Part shown: one piece after another, positions 25,117 through 35,987 of the stretch
How the letters are laid out: each line of letters opens with the position of its first letter
Position numbering within the stretch: the first letter of the stretch is position 1
From: Bin95 sp965220855
GTDB taxonomy: Bacteria; Pseudomonadota; Alphaproteobacteria; Bin95
NCBI GenBank assembly: GCA_965220855.1
Contig: CBDCQY010000001.1
Span: forward strand, 2,170,001-2,234,000
Length of the DNA: 64,000 nt
Reading direction: 5' to 3'
Made by a program: the position numbers and the translations under genes
The notes under the pieces: model-generated
What the model was told of the DNA's origin: nothing
Database searches by the model: none
What the model saw: the letters and a program-made list of their open reading frames with translations, nothing else

Positions 25117-25162
25117 TAGTAGCGTGAACAGGATGCTTGTATAGAAGCTGTGAGGCTCCTGC

Positions 25163-25795
25163 ATGACCGAATCACCGGCGACGGATCTCTCGAACTGTCT
25201 GGGCCAGGCGAAATTCGGAACCGTTCTGGCCGATCCGCCGTGGCGCTTCGCAAATCGAACGGGCAAGGTGGCGCCTGAACATCGCAGGCTGTCGAGATAT
25301 GGCACGCTTTCCTTCGAAGAGATCGCCGCATTACCGGTGGCGGACCATGTCGCCGACAGGGCGCATTGCTATTTGTGGATTCCCAATGCGCTGTTGCCTT
25401 GGGGTTTGCAGGTGCTCGATGCGTGGGGATTTGAATATAAGAGCAATATCATCTGGCACAAGGTCCGCAAGGACGGTGGATCCGATGGGCGAGGCGTTGG
25501 ATTTTATTTTAGAAATGTGACCGAAATCATGCTGTTCGGAGTACGAGGAAAGAGCGCTCGCACGCTCGATCCGGGACGCAGCCAGGTCAATCTGATCGCC
25601 AGCCGGAAGCGGGAGCATTCCCGCAAGCCGGATGAGCAATATGAAATCATCGAGAAATGCAGTTGGGGTCCTTACCTTGAGCTGTTCGGTCGGGGCGTTC
25701 GCCATAATTGGACAGTATGGGGCCAACAGGCGGATCCGGATTATCGGCCGGATTGGCCGACATATGACTACAACTCAGCGGTTGCGGCGCGTTGA
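25163..25795 (+). CDS. MT-A70-family adenine-N6 DNA methyltransferase (R-M modification subunit)
   Basis: The 210-residue protein carries the catalytic DPPW at residues 24-27 (LADPPWRF), a segment YLWIPNALLPWGLQVLDAWGF typical of MT-A70 proteins, SNIIWHKV, and KPDEQYEIIEKC with YLELFGRGVRHNWTVWG near the end, as in the S-adenosylmethionine pocket. It probably methylates adenine in the site cut by the overlapping endonuclease and so protects the host DNA. Base composition is visibly richer in A/T than the flanks, a sign of transfer. It ends inside the start codon of the endonuclease. Confidence 0.83.
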   Translation: MTESPATDLSNCLGQAKFGTVLADPPWRFANRTGKVAPEHRRLSRYGTLSFEEIAALPVADHVADRAHCYLWIPNALLPWGLQVLDAWGFEYKSNIIWHKVRKDGGSDGRGVGFYFRNVTEIMLFGVRGKSARTLDPGRSQVNLIASRKREHSRKPDEQYEIIEKCSWGPYLELFGRGVRHNWTVWGQQADPDYRPDWPTYDYNSAVAAR

Positions 25796-26526
25796 ATATC
25801 TCCGATCTGGAAGGCGCGGGCTTCGACGTGCAGGCCGAGAATCATGCGCTCGCGGTGCTCACCAGGGACTTTGCCGAGCCACTGGGCGAGCTATGCGATG
25901 CGCTCATGCAAATTCGAATTTCCGATGTGGAGCTGATCCGGGGTGGGGGTGGCGAGGCGCATTCGACCCGGCGCCTGCGGCGCTCCTTGACGGATCGCGG
26001 TTGGCTGAAACGAAATATCGTCATCAGGAAATATGTCGATGAGGCGGAGCGCGCGGCCACGTCGCACGAGATCGATCATGTCCGAAGAACGAGCAATGGC
26101 GCCGTCGCCCTGGAGATCGAGTGGAACAACAAGGATCCGTTCTTCGATCGGGATCTGGAGAACTTTCAGAGGCTTCATGGCGAAGGCGCGATCAGCGTCG
26201 GGGTCATTGTCACACGCGGCGCGTCCCTGCAGGCGGATTTGATCGAGATTGTGAAGCGGTGCGCGGTCGATCGCGACATTCGCGGCTTCGACGACCTGGC
26301 GCAATTCGGGCTCGATCCGACCGCGCGCCAGCGCAGCATGGTCCGGGAAACCGGCGAGGGATTTGCGGCCGATTGGGCCCGGCCGTTCGTCAGGGATAAA
26401 TTCGGGAGTGCGACGACGCATTGGAGCAAGCTGCAGGAGCGGATCGCGCGAGGCGTGGGAAACCCCTGTCCCTTGCTGCTGCTGGGCATCCCGTCGGCGC
26501 GGGTCTATCGGGCGGCGCCATCGTGA
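25792..26526 (+). CDS. BglII/BstYI-family type II restriction endonuclease
   Basis: The 244-residue protein has the family N-terminus (DLEGAGFDVQAENHALAVLTRDF) and the catalytic core around 93-145: an acidic Asp95, then VALEIEWNNKDPFFDRDLEN with Glu108-x-Glu110, and GAISVGVIVTRG. BglII cuts AGATCT and BstYI RGATCY; a related GATC-core site is plausible here but unproven. The TTG start overlaps the methyltransferase stop (TTGA), coupling endonuclease synthesis to that of its modifier. Low G+C and rare-looking codons match the methyltransferase, so both probably arrived together. Confidence 0.83.
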   Translation: MNISDLEGAGFDVQAENHALAVLTRDFAEPLGELCDALMQIRISDVELIRGGGGEAHSTRRLRRSLTDRGWLKRNIVIRKYVDEAERAATSHEIDHVRRTSNGAVALEIEWNNKDPFFDRDLENFQRLHGEGAISVGVIVTRGASLQADLIEIVKRCAVDRDIRGFDDLAQFGLDPTARQRSMVRETGEGFAADWARPFVRDKFGSATTHWSKLQERIARGVGNPCPLLLLGIPSARVYRAAPS

Positions 26527-26564
26527 CGGGCTTGTCCCGTATGGCGCCTTGAGGGAGCGGGGAG

Positions 26565-27011
26565 ATGCTTATGGAGCGATATGAGGGCGGTTGCCATTGC
26601 GGGAATATCCGGGTGGCGTTCCATACCGCCAAGGCCGTGGCGGACTGGCCGGTCCGGGCGTGCCAATGCTCCTTCTGCCGCAAGCATAATGTGCGCGCCA
26701 CCGGCGATCCCGAGGGCCGGCTGGAGATCGCCATTGCGGAGGAGGGTGGCGTCAACCGCTACCGCTTCGGCCTCGGGATCACGGATTTCCTGATCTGCCG
26801 GCGCTGCGGGACCTATGCGGCGGCGCTGGTCGAGGAGCCGGACGGCCTGCTGGCGACCCTGATCGTCAATGTGCTGGATCTGCCGCAGGACGGCTTTTCC
26901 GAACCCGCGCCCGCGCATTATGACGACGAGACGGCGGAAGAGCGCCTTGCGCGCCGGCGGCTGCGCTGGACGCCGGCCGTCCTGCTGGCGCCCGGCGCGC
27001 GCCTCGGCTAG
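26565..27011 (+). CDS. GFA-family (Mss4-like zinc) protein
   Basis: A 148-residue protein of the glutathione-dependent formaldehyde-activating family. The zinc-binding cysteines are present: GGCHCGNI near residue 9, CQCSFCRK near 33, and ICRRCGT near 77. Members bind zinc and sometimes glutathione; catalysis of the formaldehyde reaction is doubtful for most. A second in-frame ATG lies at 26571. G+C returns to the high background here, marking the right edge of the restriction-modification islet. Confidence 0.85.
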   Translation: MLMERYEGGCHCGNIRVAFHTAKAVADWPVRACQCSFCRKHNVRATGDPEGRLEIAIAEEGGVNRYRFGLGITDFLICRRCGTYAAALVEEPDGLLATLIVNVLDLPQDGFSEPAPAHYDDETAEERLARRRLRWTPAVLLAPGARLG

Positions 27012-27046
27012 CCTCCCGGGCGCCGCAACCCGCCGAGGCCGCCGCC

Positions 27047-28021
27047 ATGCCGTCTGCAACGCCTCCGATCGTCGATGGGCTGATCGTCTCCGAGTGGAGC
27101 CGCGCCGTGTTCGAGGAAATGCGCGACGGCGGCCTGACGGCGGCCAATTGCACCTGCGCCGTCTGGGAGAATTTCCGCGAGACCTGCGACAATATCGCGG
27201 CCTGGCAAGCCCGCTTCCGCGAGCATGACGATATCCTGGCGCAGGCCCGCTCGGTCGCCGACATCCGGGCGGCCCGCGAGGCCGGCAAGGTCGCCATCTT
27301 TCTCGGCTGGCAGAACAGCTACCCGATCGAGGATCGGGTGGATTATCTGCCGCTCTTCCACGATCTGGGCGTGCGCGTCATCCAGCTGACCTACAACACG
27401 CAGAATCTGGTCGGCTCCGGCTGCTGGGAGAGCCGCGACAGCGGCCTTTCGGACTTCGGGCGCGATGTGATCGACGAGATGAACCGGCTCGGCATCCTGG
27501 TCGATCTGAGCCATGTCGGAGACCGCACCAGCCGCGACGCCATCCTGCATTCCCGCCAGCCGACCGCCTACACGCACTGTGCGCCGAATGCGCTCTTCGA
27601 TCATCCGCGCAACAAGTCGGACGAGATGCTGCGGCTGATCGCCGACCATGGCGGCTTTGTCGGCGTGGTCGCCTACACGCCCTTCATGGCGCAGCAGGGC
27701 GAGGCCACGGTCGATGATGTGGTCGCCCTGCTGGATTACACTATCTCGCAGGTGGGCGAGGACCGGGTGGGCATCGGCACGGACTTCACGCAAGGCCATG
27801 GCGTGGAATTCTTCGAATATCTGCGCAGCGACAAGGGCCGCGGCCGCCCGCTGTCCCCGCCCTTCGCCAGCCGTCCGCCCAATCCGCGCGGCCTGGACGG
27901 CATGCGCGACTATCCGAACCTGCTGGCCGCCATGTCCCGCGCCGGCTGGCCGGAAGCGCGCATCGAAAAGATCGCCGGCGAAAACTGGCTCCGCTTCCTG
28001 GAGGAAGTCTGGCGCGGCTGA
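27047..28021 (+). CDS. M19 (membrane dipeptidase)-like amidohydrolase lacking one metal site
   Basis: A 324-residue TIM-barrel protein of the renal dipeptidase family. His156 (VDLSHVGD), His177 (YTHCAPNAL) and Asp246 (GIGTDFTQG) of the active site are kept. The N-terminal HxD of active family members is replaced: the segment reads VDGLIVSEWS. The bridging Glu also appears missing (FLGWQN where EG is expected). So it may use one metal or act on another substrate. It is followed by a CoA-transferase and an FAH-family hydrolase in the same direction, suggesting a catabolic role rather than general peptide hydrolysis. Confidence 0.8.
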   Translation: MPSATPPIVDGLIVSEWSRAVFEEMRDGGLTAANCTCAVWENFRETCDNIAAWQARFREHDDILAQARSVADIRAAREAGKVAIFLGWQNSYPIEDRVDYLPLFHDLGVRVIQLTYNTQNLVGSGCWESRDSGLSDFGRDVIDEMNRLGILVDLSHVGDRTSRDAILHSRQPTAYTHCAPNALFDHPRNKSDEMLRLIADHGGFVGVVAYTPFMAQQGEATVDDVVALLDYTISQVGEDRVGIGTDFTQGHGVEFFEYLRSDKGRGRPLSPPFASRPPNPRGLDGMRDYPNLLAAMSRAGWPEARIEKIAGENWLRFLEEVWRG

Positions 28022-28070
28022 CCGCCTGCGCTGCAGAAGTGTTGGCGCTGGACATTGGATACCGGACTTT

Positions 28071-28084
28071 AGGGAATATCCCCT
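28071..28084. promoter_or_regulatory. Imperfect palindrome upstream of the CoA-transferase
   Basis: AGGGAATATCCCCT reads nearly the same on both strands (12 of 14 positions) inside the 195-base gap between the M19-like gene and the CoA-transferase. It could be an operator. No regulator gene is adjacent to confirm this. Confidence 0.25.
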
Positions 28085-28131
28085 TCCACCGCTGACACAT
28101 GATCCCGAGCATCGCCGTCCGGGCAAGCCGA

Positions 28132-28161
28132 TTGACTTGACCGCCGCCGCCGCCCGATAGT
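28132..28161 (+). promoter_or_regulatory. Candidate promoter of the CoA-transferase/FAH genes
   Basis: TTGACT (28132-28137) and GATAGT (28156-28161), 18 bases apart, lie 55 bases before the start codon; both hexamers match consensus at four to five positions. Confidence 0.4.
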
Positions 28162-28216
28162 CCGCCGCATCCGTGTTTCGCAGCCGCCCCGGAGAGGGCG
28201 AGGGAGCGTTCTTCCG

Positions 28217-29419
28217 ATGTCGATGCCGCTCGAAGGCGTCCGGGTGCTCGACGCCACCCAGGGCGTCGCCGGCCCGCACAGCACCATGCTGCTGGCCCAG
28301 CACGGGGCCGAGGTGACCAAGCTGGAGCCGCTCGATGGCGACTGGGGCCGCACGCTCGGCCGCACCTATGGCGACCAGTGCGCGCATTCCGTGGTGTTCA
28401 ACCGGGGCAAGCGCTCGCTGGCCCTCGACATGAAGACGGAGGCGGCGCAGAAGATCGCCTTCCGCCTCGCCGAACGCGCCGATATCGTCGTCGAGAGCTT
28501 CCGCCCCGGCGTGATGGCCCGCTTCGGCATCGGCTACGAGCAGGTGAAGGCGGCCAACCCGGAGGTCATCTATCTCTCGGTCACCGGTTTCGGCCAGGAC
28601 GGCCCCTATAACCGGCTGCCGGTGACGGACTCGGTCATCCAGGCCTTCTCCGGCTGGATGTCGATCAACCGCGACACGACCGGCACCCCGCAGCGCATCG
28701 GCATGATCGCCGTCGATGTGATGACCGGCCTCTACGCCTATCAGGCGATCTCCTCGGCGCTCTTGCGCAAGTTCCGCTTCGGCAAGGGGGCCTATATCGA
28801 CTGCTCGCTGATGCAGTCGGCGGCGGCGTTCCAGTCCGCCAAGATCATGGAGCATTATCTGGAGGGCGGCGCGCCGCAGGTGCTCTATGTGCCGGTCGGC
28901 ACCATGCAGACCGCCGACGGCCACATCAATGTGACCGCCATGCGCGAGCGCCACTATGTCTCGCTCTGCAAGGTGCTGGGGCGCGACGATCTGGCCCATG
29001 ACGAGCGCTACAACGCCCGCGAGAAGCGCATCGAGCGCGAGGCGGAGCTGATGCCCGTCATCCGGGCCGAATTTCTGAAGCGCACCACCGCCGAATGGGC
29101 CGAGGCGCTGACCGAGGCGGGCGTGATGAACGCGCCGGTCTCGACCTACGACCATTATCTGGCCGACGAGCATGTCAAGGCGGTCGGGAGCGTCTCCTGG
29201 ATGGACCATCCGGGCATGCCCGGCGCGCTGCCGCTCGCCAATATTCCGGGGCTGGCGAAGATCGGCGCGGGCGGCGCCCTCGACAGGGCGCCCCATATCG
29301 GCGAGCATACGCGCGACATCCTGCTGGGCGAGGGCTGGAGCCCGGCCGAAGTGGATGACCTTGTGGCGGCCGGCGTGCTTGGCGAAACCGCGCCGGCGCC
29401 GGCCGAGGCGGCGGAGTAG
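28217..29419 (+). CDS. CaiB/BaiF-family (class III) CoA-transferase
   Basis: The 400-residue enzyme has the family start VRVLDATQGVAGPHSTMLLAQHGAEVTKLE, NRGKRSLALDM, SFRPGVMARFG, SVTGFGQDGPY, and the catalytic Asp in AVDVMTGLYAYQAI near residue 170. The N-terminal half is close in plan to the CoA-transferase at 11171 (GDWGRTLG, AKPAMD/LPVTDSVIQAF), more so than the one at 23670. Only three bases separate it from the FAH-family gene, so they are surely co-transcribed and probably act on the same acid. Confidence 0.87.
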   Translation: MSMPLEGVRVLDATQGVAGPHSTMLLAQHGAEVTKLEPLDGDWGRTLGRTYGDQCAHSVVFNRGKRSLALDMKTEAAQKIAFRLAERADIVVESFRPGVMARFGIGYEQVKAANPEVIYLSVTGFGQDGPYNRLPVTDSVIQAFSGWMSINRDTTGTPQRIGMIAVDVMTGLYAYQAISSALLRKFRFGKGAYIDCSLMQSAAAFQSAKIMEHYLEGGAPQVLYVPVGTMQTADGHINVTAMRERHYVSLCKVLGRDDLAHDERYNAREKRIEREAELMPVIRAEFLKRTTAEWAEALTEAGVMNAPVSTYDHYLADEHVKAVGSVSWMDHPGMPGALPLANIPGLAKIGAGGALDRAPHIGEHTRDILLGEGWSPAEVDDLVAAGVLGETAPAPAEAAE

Positions 29420-29422
29420 AGC

Positions 29423-30283
29423 ATGAAACTGTTGCGCTTTGGCCCGAGGGGCCAGGAGAAGCCGGGCCTGCTGGACGGGGCCGGGACGATTCGCGACCTG
29501 TCCGGCGCGATCGGGGACCTCTCGCCCGAGGCGATCTCGCCGACCGGGCTGGAGCGGCTGGCGGGGCTGGACCCCGCAAGCCTGCCGGAAGTGGCGGGCG
29601 CGCCGCGCCTCGGCCTGCCGGTCGCCGGCACGGCCAAGGTGCTCTGCGTCGGCCTGAACTATATCGACCACGCCAATGAGGTGGGCGCGCCGATCCCCAA
29701 GGACGCGATCTACTTCCAGAAGCCGGTCACCGCGCTCACCGGGCCGAACGACCCGATCGTCAAGCCGGTCGATTCGACCATGCTCGACTGGGAGGTGGAG
29801 CTGGTCGCGGTCATCGGCTCGAAGGCGCAATATATCGCCGAGAGCGCGGTCATGGACCATATCGCCGGCTTTGCGCTCGGCAACGATGTCTCGGAGCGCG
29901 AGTTCCAGACCCGCCGCTCCGGCCAGTGGACCAAGGGCAAGAGCCATGACAGCTTCGCGCCCATCGGCCCCTGGCTGGTCACGCGGGACGAAATCGCCGA
30001 TGTGCAGAATCTCGACATGTTCCTGAATGTGAATGGCGAGCGGATGCAGACCGGCAACACCTCGAAGATGATCTTCTCCGTGGTCGAGGCGGTCGCCTAC
30101 GCCAGCCGCTTCATGACCCTGATGCCGGGCGACGTCGTCATGACCGGCACGCCGCCCGGCGTCGGCAGCGCCATGAAGCCGCCGCGCTTCCTGGAGGTCG
30201 GCGACGAGGTGCATCTCGGCATTGCGGGCCTCGGCGAAGCCCGCCAGACGGTGGTCGCCTGGGAAGACCGCCCGCGCGACTAG
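29423..30283 (+). CDS. Fumarylacetoacetate hydrolase-family protein
   Basis: A 286-residue C-C hydrolase/decarboxylase or isomerase. The catalytic C-terminal FAH domain (about 68-280) shows VLCVGLNYIDHANEVG, the metal ligands in DWEVELVAVIG and the Asp of FALGNDVSERE, the KSHDSFAPIGPWLVT lid, and TGTPPGVGSAMKPP. Members act on 2-oxo-acids such as 2-hydroxyhepta-2,4-diene-1,7-dioate or acylpyruvates. With the CoA-transferase three bases upstream it probably belongs to an acid-degradation route. Confidence 0.87.
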   Translation: MKLLRFGPRGQEKPGLLDGAGTIRDLSGAIGDLSPEAISPTGLERLAGLDPASLPEVAGAPRLGLPVAGTAKVLCVGLNYIDHANEVGAPIPKDAIYFQKPVTALTGPNDPIVKPVDSTMLDWEVELVAVIGSKAQYIAESAVMDHIAGFALGNDVSEREFQTRRSGQWTKGKSHDSFAPIGPWLVTRDEIADVQNLDMFLNVNGERMQTGNTSKMIFSVVEAVAYASRFMTLMPGDVVMTGTPPGVGSAMKPPRFLEVGDEVHLGIAGLGEARQTVVAWEDRPRD

Positions 30284-30320
30284 GCCGGGGGCCCCGGCGG
30301 CGGCAGTGGAGGCAGGAGCG

Positions 30321-31363
30321 GTGGACAAGGCAGCAGCGCTCGCGGCGGCGGCGGCCGAACGCATCCTGGTGTTGGACGGCGCCATGGGCACCATGATCCA
30401 GCAGCTCGGGCTGGAGGAAGCCGACTTCCGGGGCGCGCGCTTCGCCGACTGGCCGCACGATCTGAAAGGCAATAACGACCTGCTGAACCTGGTCCGCCCG
30501 GACGCCATCCGGGAGGTGCATGAGGCCTTCCTGGACGCCGGGGCCGATATCCTCGAGACCAACAGCTTCAACGCCAACCGCATCAGCCTGGCGGACTACG
30601 GCATGGAGGAGCTCGCCCGCGAGATCAACCGGGCCGCGGCCGAGATCGCGCGCGCTGCGGCGGACGGGCGCCGGGACGGGCGTCCGCGCTGGGTGGCGGG
30701 CGCCATCGGCCCGACCAACCGCACCGCCTCGCTCTCCCCCGATGTGGAGAACCCGGCGGCGCGCAATGTCGATTTCGACATGCTCCACAGCGCCTATCGC
30801 GAGGCCGCGCTCGGCCTGATCGAGGGCGGCGCGGACCTGCTGGTGGTGGAGACGGTGTTCGACACGCTGAACGCCAAGGCGGCGCTGCACGCCATCGAGG
30901 ACGTCTTCGAGGAGCAGGAGCGCCGCCTGCCGGTGATCGTCTCGGGCACCATCGTCGATCTCTCGGGCCGCACGCTTTCCGGCCAGACGCCGGAAGCCTT
31001 CTGGTATTCGGTGCGCCACGCCGCGCCCTTCGCGGTCGGGCTGAATTGCGCGCTCGGCGCGGAGCAGATGCGCGGCTTTCTTGCCGAGATGGCGCGCGTC
31101 GCCGACACCCGCATCTCCACCTATCCCAACGCCGGCCTGCCGAACGCCTTCGGCGGCTATGACGAGACGCCGGAGACCATGGCCCGGCATCTGGGCGCGT
31201 GGGCGCGGGACGGGCTGGTCAATCTGGTCGGCGGCTGCTGCGGCACGACGCCCGCCCATGTCGCCGCCGTGGCCGAGGCGGTGGCGGGCGTGGCGCCGCG
31301 CCGGCCGCCGACGGTCGAACGGCGGCTGCGGCTTGCCGGTCTCGAACCCTTCGTCGCCGCCGC

Positions 31364-31367
<4 letters not shown>
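30321..31367 (+). CDS. metH: Methionine synthase, homocysteine-binding part (split MetH, N-terminal unit)
   Basis: Activates homocysteine on zinc for methylation. It corresponds to the first domain of MetH (348 residues): ERILVLDGAMGTMIQQLGL at the start, and zinc ligands Cys in GLNCALG and the Cys pair in GGCCGTTPAH near the C-terminus. I chose GTG 30321, with GGAGG eight bases upstream, because the preceding codons are not family-like. Its stop overlaps the start of the second unit (ATGA), so the halves are made together. Single-polypeptide MetH is about 1,230 residues; 348 + 884 gives the same total. Confidence 0.88.
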
Positions 31368-34018
<2,651 letters not shown>

Positions 34019-34030
34019 GCCATCAGCGGC

Positions 34031-34086
34031 TCAGCCGGCCCGGATCGCGCCCGCCCGGTCAGCCGGCCCGGATCGCGCCCGCCCGG
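34031..34086. repeat. Perfect 28-base tandem duplication over the end of leuA
   Basis: The unit 34031-34058 is repeated exactly at 34059-34086. The second copy contains the last codons and stop of leuA (minus strand), so the first copy lies just beyond the stop. The unit is 28 bases, not a multiple of three, yet leaves leuA intact because the duplicate is downstream. It looks like a recent replication-slippage or duplication event. Confidence 0.9.
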
Positions 34087-35744
34087 TTGACGGCGCTGGT
34101 CACCGCCTTCAGCGACGCGGCGACGATATCCGGGTCCATGCCGGCTCCATGCACGATGCGCCCGTCCGGGCAGGTCATCTGCACGAAGGCCGCCGCCGTG
34201 GCCCCGGCGCCCTTGCCGACGGCGTGCTCATGGAAGTCGGTGAGCGCCAGGTCGAGCGCGTAGGTGCGGCGCAGCGCATCCATATAGGCGTCGATCGGCC
34301 CGTTGCCGCGCCCGGAAAGGCGCTTCTCGACGCCGTTCTCGCGCACGGTCGCCTCGATCAGGCGCATTTCGCTCGCATGGGGGTCCGGGCGGGTGGCGTC
34401 GGCGACGAATTCGAGCGGCGAGGTGGCTTTCAGATAGTTGCGCTCGAAGGCTTCCCAGATGCGCCCCGGCGCTAATTCTTCCTCCGTGTCGTCGGCGATC
34501 TGCTGCACCTGCTGGCTGAACTCGACCTGCACCGGGCGCGGCAGCGAGACGCCGTAATTGCGCTCCAGGATATAGGCGACGCCGCCCTTGCCGGACTGGC
34601 TGTTGATGCGCACCACGGTCTCGTAGCTGCGGCCGAGATCGGCGGGGTCGATCGGCAGATAGGGCACTTCCCAGACCGGGCTGTTGGCCTTCTCGAGCGC
34701 CGCGAAGCCCTTCTTGATCGCGTCCTGGTGCGAGCCCGAGAAGGCGGTATAGACCAGCTCGCCCGCCCAGGGATGGCGGGGATGGATCGGCAGCCGGTTG
34801 CAATGCTCGGCGACGCCGATGGTGCGGTTGATGTCCGAGAAGTCGAGGCCGGGATCGACGCCCTGAGTGTACATGTTGACCGCGAGCGTGACGATATCGA
34901 CATTGCCGGTGCGCTCGCCATTGCCGAACAGCGTGCCCTCGATGCGCTCCGCCCCGGCCATGAAGGCGAGCTCGGCGGCGGCGACGCCGGTGCCGCGATC
35001 ATTGTGCGGGTGGAGGCTCAGCACGATGCTGTCGCGCCGGGCCAGATGGCGGTGCATCCATTCGATCTGGTCGGCGTAGATGTTGGGCGTCGCCATTTCC
35101 ACCGTGGCCGGCAGATTGACGATCATCTTGCGCTCCGGCGTCGGCTCCCAGACATCGGCGACCGCGTCGCAGATCTCCTTGGCGTAGTCGAGCTCCGTGC
35201 CGGTGAAGCTTTCCGGCGAATATTGATAGACGACCTCCGTCTCCGGCACGCTCGGCGTCAGCTCGCGGATGAGCTGGGCCCCCTCGACCGCGATCCGGGT
35301 GATGCCGTCCCGGTCGAGGCCGAACACCACGCGGCGCTGCAGGGTGGAGGTGGAATTGTAGAGATGGACGATCGCCCGGCGCGCCCCGGCGATGGCCTCG
35401 AAGCTGCGCCGGATCAGCTCCTCGCGCGACTGGGTGAGCACCTGGATGGTCACATCGTCGGGGATCAGGCCCTCCTCGATGATGTGGCGGCAGAAGTCGA
35501 AATCGGTCTGGCTGGCCGAGGGGAAGCCGACCTCGATTTCCTTGAAGCCGAGCTGCAGCAGTTCGGCGAACATGCGCAGCTTGCGCTCGCGGCCCATCGG
35601 CTCGACGAGCGCCTGGTTGCCGTCGCGCAGATCGACGGAGCACCAGATCGGCGGGCGGGTGATGACGGCCGACGGCCAGCGCCGGTCGGGCAGGTCTATC
35701 GGCTGGAAGGGGGTGTATTTCTCGGTCGGGTCGATGCCGGGCAT
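34059..35744 (-). CDS. leuA: 2-isopropylmalate synthase
   Basis: Condenses acetyl-CoA with 2-oxoisovalerate, the first step of leucine synthesis. The 561-residue enzyme belongs to the long type: CSVDLRDGNQALVEPM (catalytic and metal Asp), LHPHNDRGTG with the metal His pair, GNGERTGNVDIVTLA, a YILERNYGV linker segment, and a C-terminal regulatory domain (about 430-555) for leucine feedback. I chose ATG 35744 because the upstream extension lacks family residues. A candidate leucine-rich leader peptide and promoter lie 125-220 bases upstream. Confidence 0.92.
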   Translation of the reverse strand: MPGIDPTEKYTPFQPIDLPDRRWPSAVITRPPIWCSVDLRDGNQALVEPMGRERKLRMFAELLQLGFKEIEVGFPSASQTDFDFCRHIIEEGLIPDDVTIQVLTQSREELIRRSFEAIAGARRAIVHLYNSTSTLQRRVVFGLDRDGITRIAVEGAQLIRELTPSVPETEVVYQYSPESFTGTELDYAKEICDAVADVWEPTPERKMIVNLPATVEMATPNIYADQIEWMHRHLARRDSIVLSLHPHNDRGTGVAAAELAFMAGAERIEGTLFGNGERTGNVDIVTLAVNMYTQGVDPGLDFSDINRTIGVAEHCNRLPIHPRHPWAGELVYTAFSGSHQDAIKKGFAALEKANSPVWEVPYLPIDPADLGRSYETVVRINSQSGKGGVAYILERNYGVSLPRPVQVEFSQQVQQIADDTEEELAPGRIWEAFERNYLKATSPLEFVADATRPDPHASEMRLIEATVRENGVEKRLSGRGNGPIDAYMDALRRTYALDLALTDFHEHAVGKGAGATAAAFVQMTCPDGRIVHGAGMDPDIVAASLKAVTSAVNRAGAIRAG

Positions 35745-35835
35745 GACGGTGAAGCGATCCTTGACGCTGTTGCAGCTCGGGCGTCCCAAGGGCGCCGGGC
35801 GCTGCTACTCTGAATTTGGGACTGTGGAGACGTTC

Positions 35836-35881
35836 GGCGGCGGAAAGATCGCACCCGCCGGGCAGCCGCTCAGGCCCGGCG
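35836..35881 (-). promoter_or_regulatory. Possible alternative hairpins of a leuA attenuator
   Basis: CGCCGGGC (35856-35863) can pair perfectly with GCCCGGCG (35874-35881); the loop holds the stop codon of the leader peptide. The 3' arm of that stem (as transcribed) can instead pair with the complement of GGCGGCGG at 35836-35843, so the two stems exclude each other. No T-run follows either stem, so termination, if any, is not of the simple intrinsic type. Confidence 0.4.
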
Positions 35882-35926
35882 AGCGCCGGTAAGGCCGAGA
35901 AGCAGAATGCCGCCGATTCCGAACAT
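35870..35926 (-). CDS. leuL: Predicted leucine-rich leader peptide of leuA
   Basis: An 18-codon frame encodes MFGIGGILLLGLTGARRA: three consecutive leucine codons, a fourth shortly after, and two isoleucines. Such peptides let leucyl-tRNA shortage stall a ribosome and switch downstream RNA structure; leuA attenuation of this kind is known in proteobacteria. Its ATG lies only about four bases after the expected transcription start from the promoter at 35937-35965, so it would be nearly leaderless, as described for trpL of rhizobia. The stop codon lies inside the loop of a perfect 8-bp stem. It might alternatively be a small membrane peptide. Confidence 0.55.
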   Translation of the reverse strand: MFGIGGILLLGLTGARRA

Positions 35927-35936
35927 GACAGGAGAG

Positions 35937-35965
35937 CCTCTAAAGCAGGGTTCAGGAAGCGTCAA
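35937..35965 (-). promoter_or_regulatory. Promoter of the leuA leader
   Basis: Read on the minus strand: TTGACG (35965-35960), exactly 17 bases, then TAGAGG (35942-35937). The -35 matches at five positions and the -10 at three. The expected start near 35930 is just before the leader ATG. It lies immediately downstream of the RNase E/G-like gene end, in a visibly A/T-richer patch. Confidence 0.5.
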
Positions 35966-35987
35966 GCATTTTTCGCCATTCTGTCGA

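Noticed and set aside
24846..26564. Integration-site duplication of the tRNA-Val 3' end around the restriction-modification genes
   Set aside because: No second copy of the T-arm/acceptor sequence was seen downstream to 27050, so no integrase-type attachment pair is supported.
30284..30320. Search for a cobalamin riboswitch ahead of the split methionine synthase
   Set aside because: The gap is only 37 bases, too short for the B12 aptamer.
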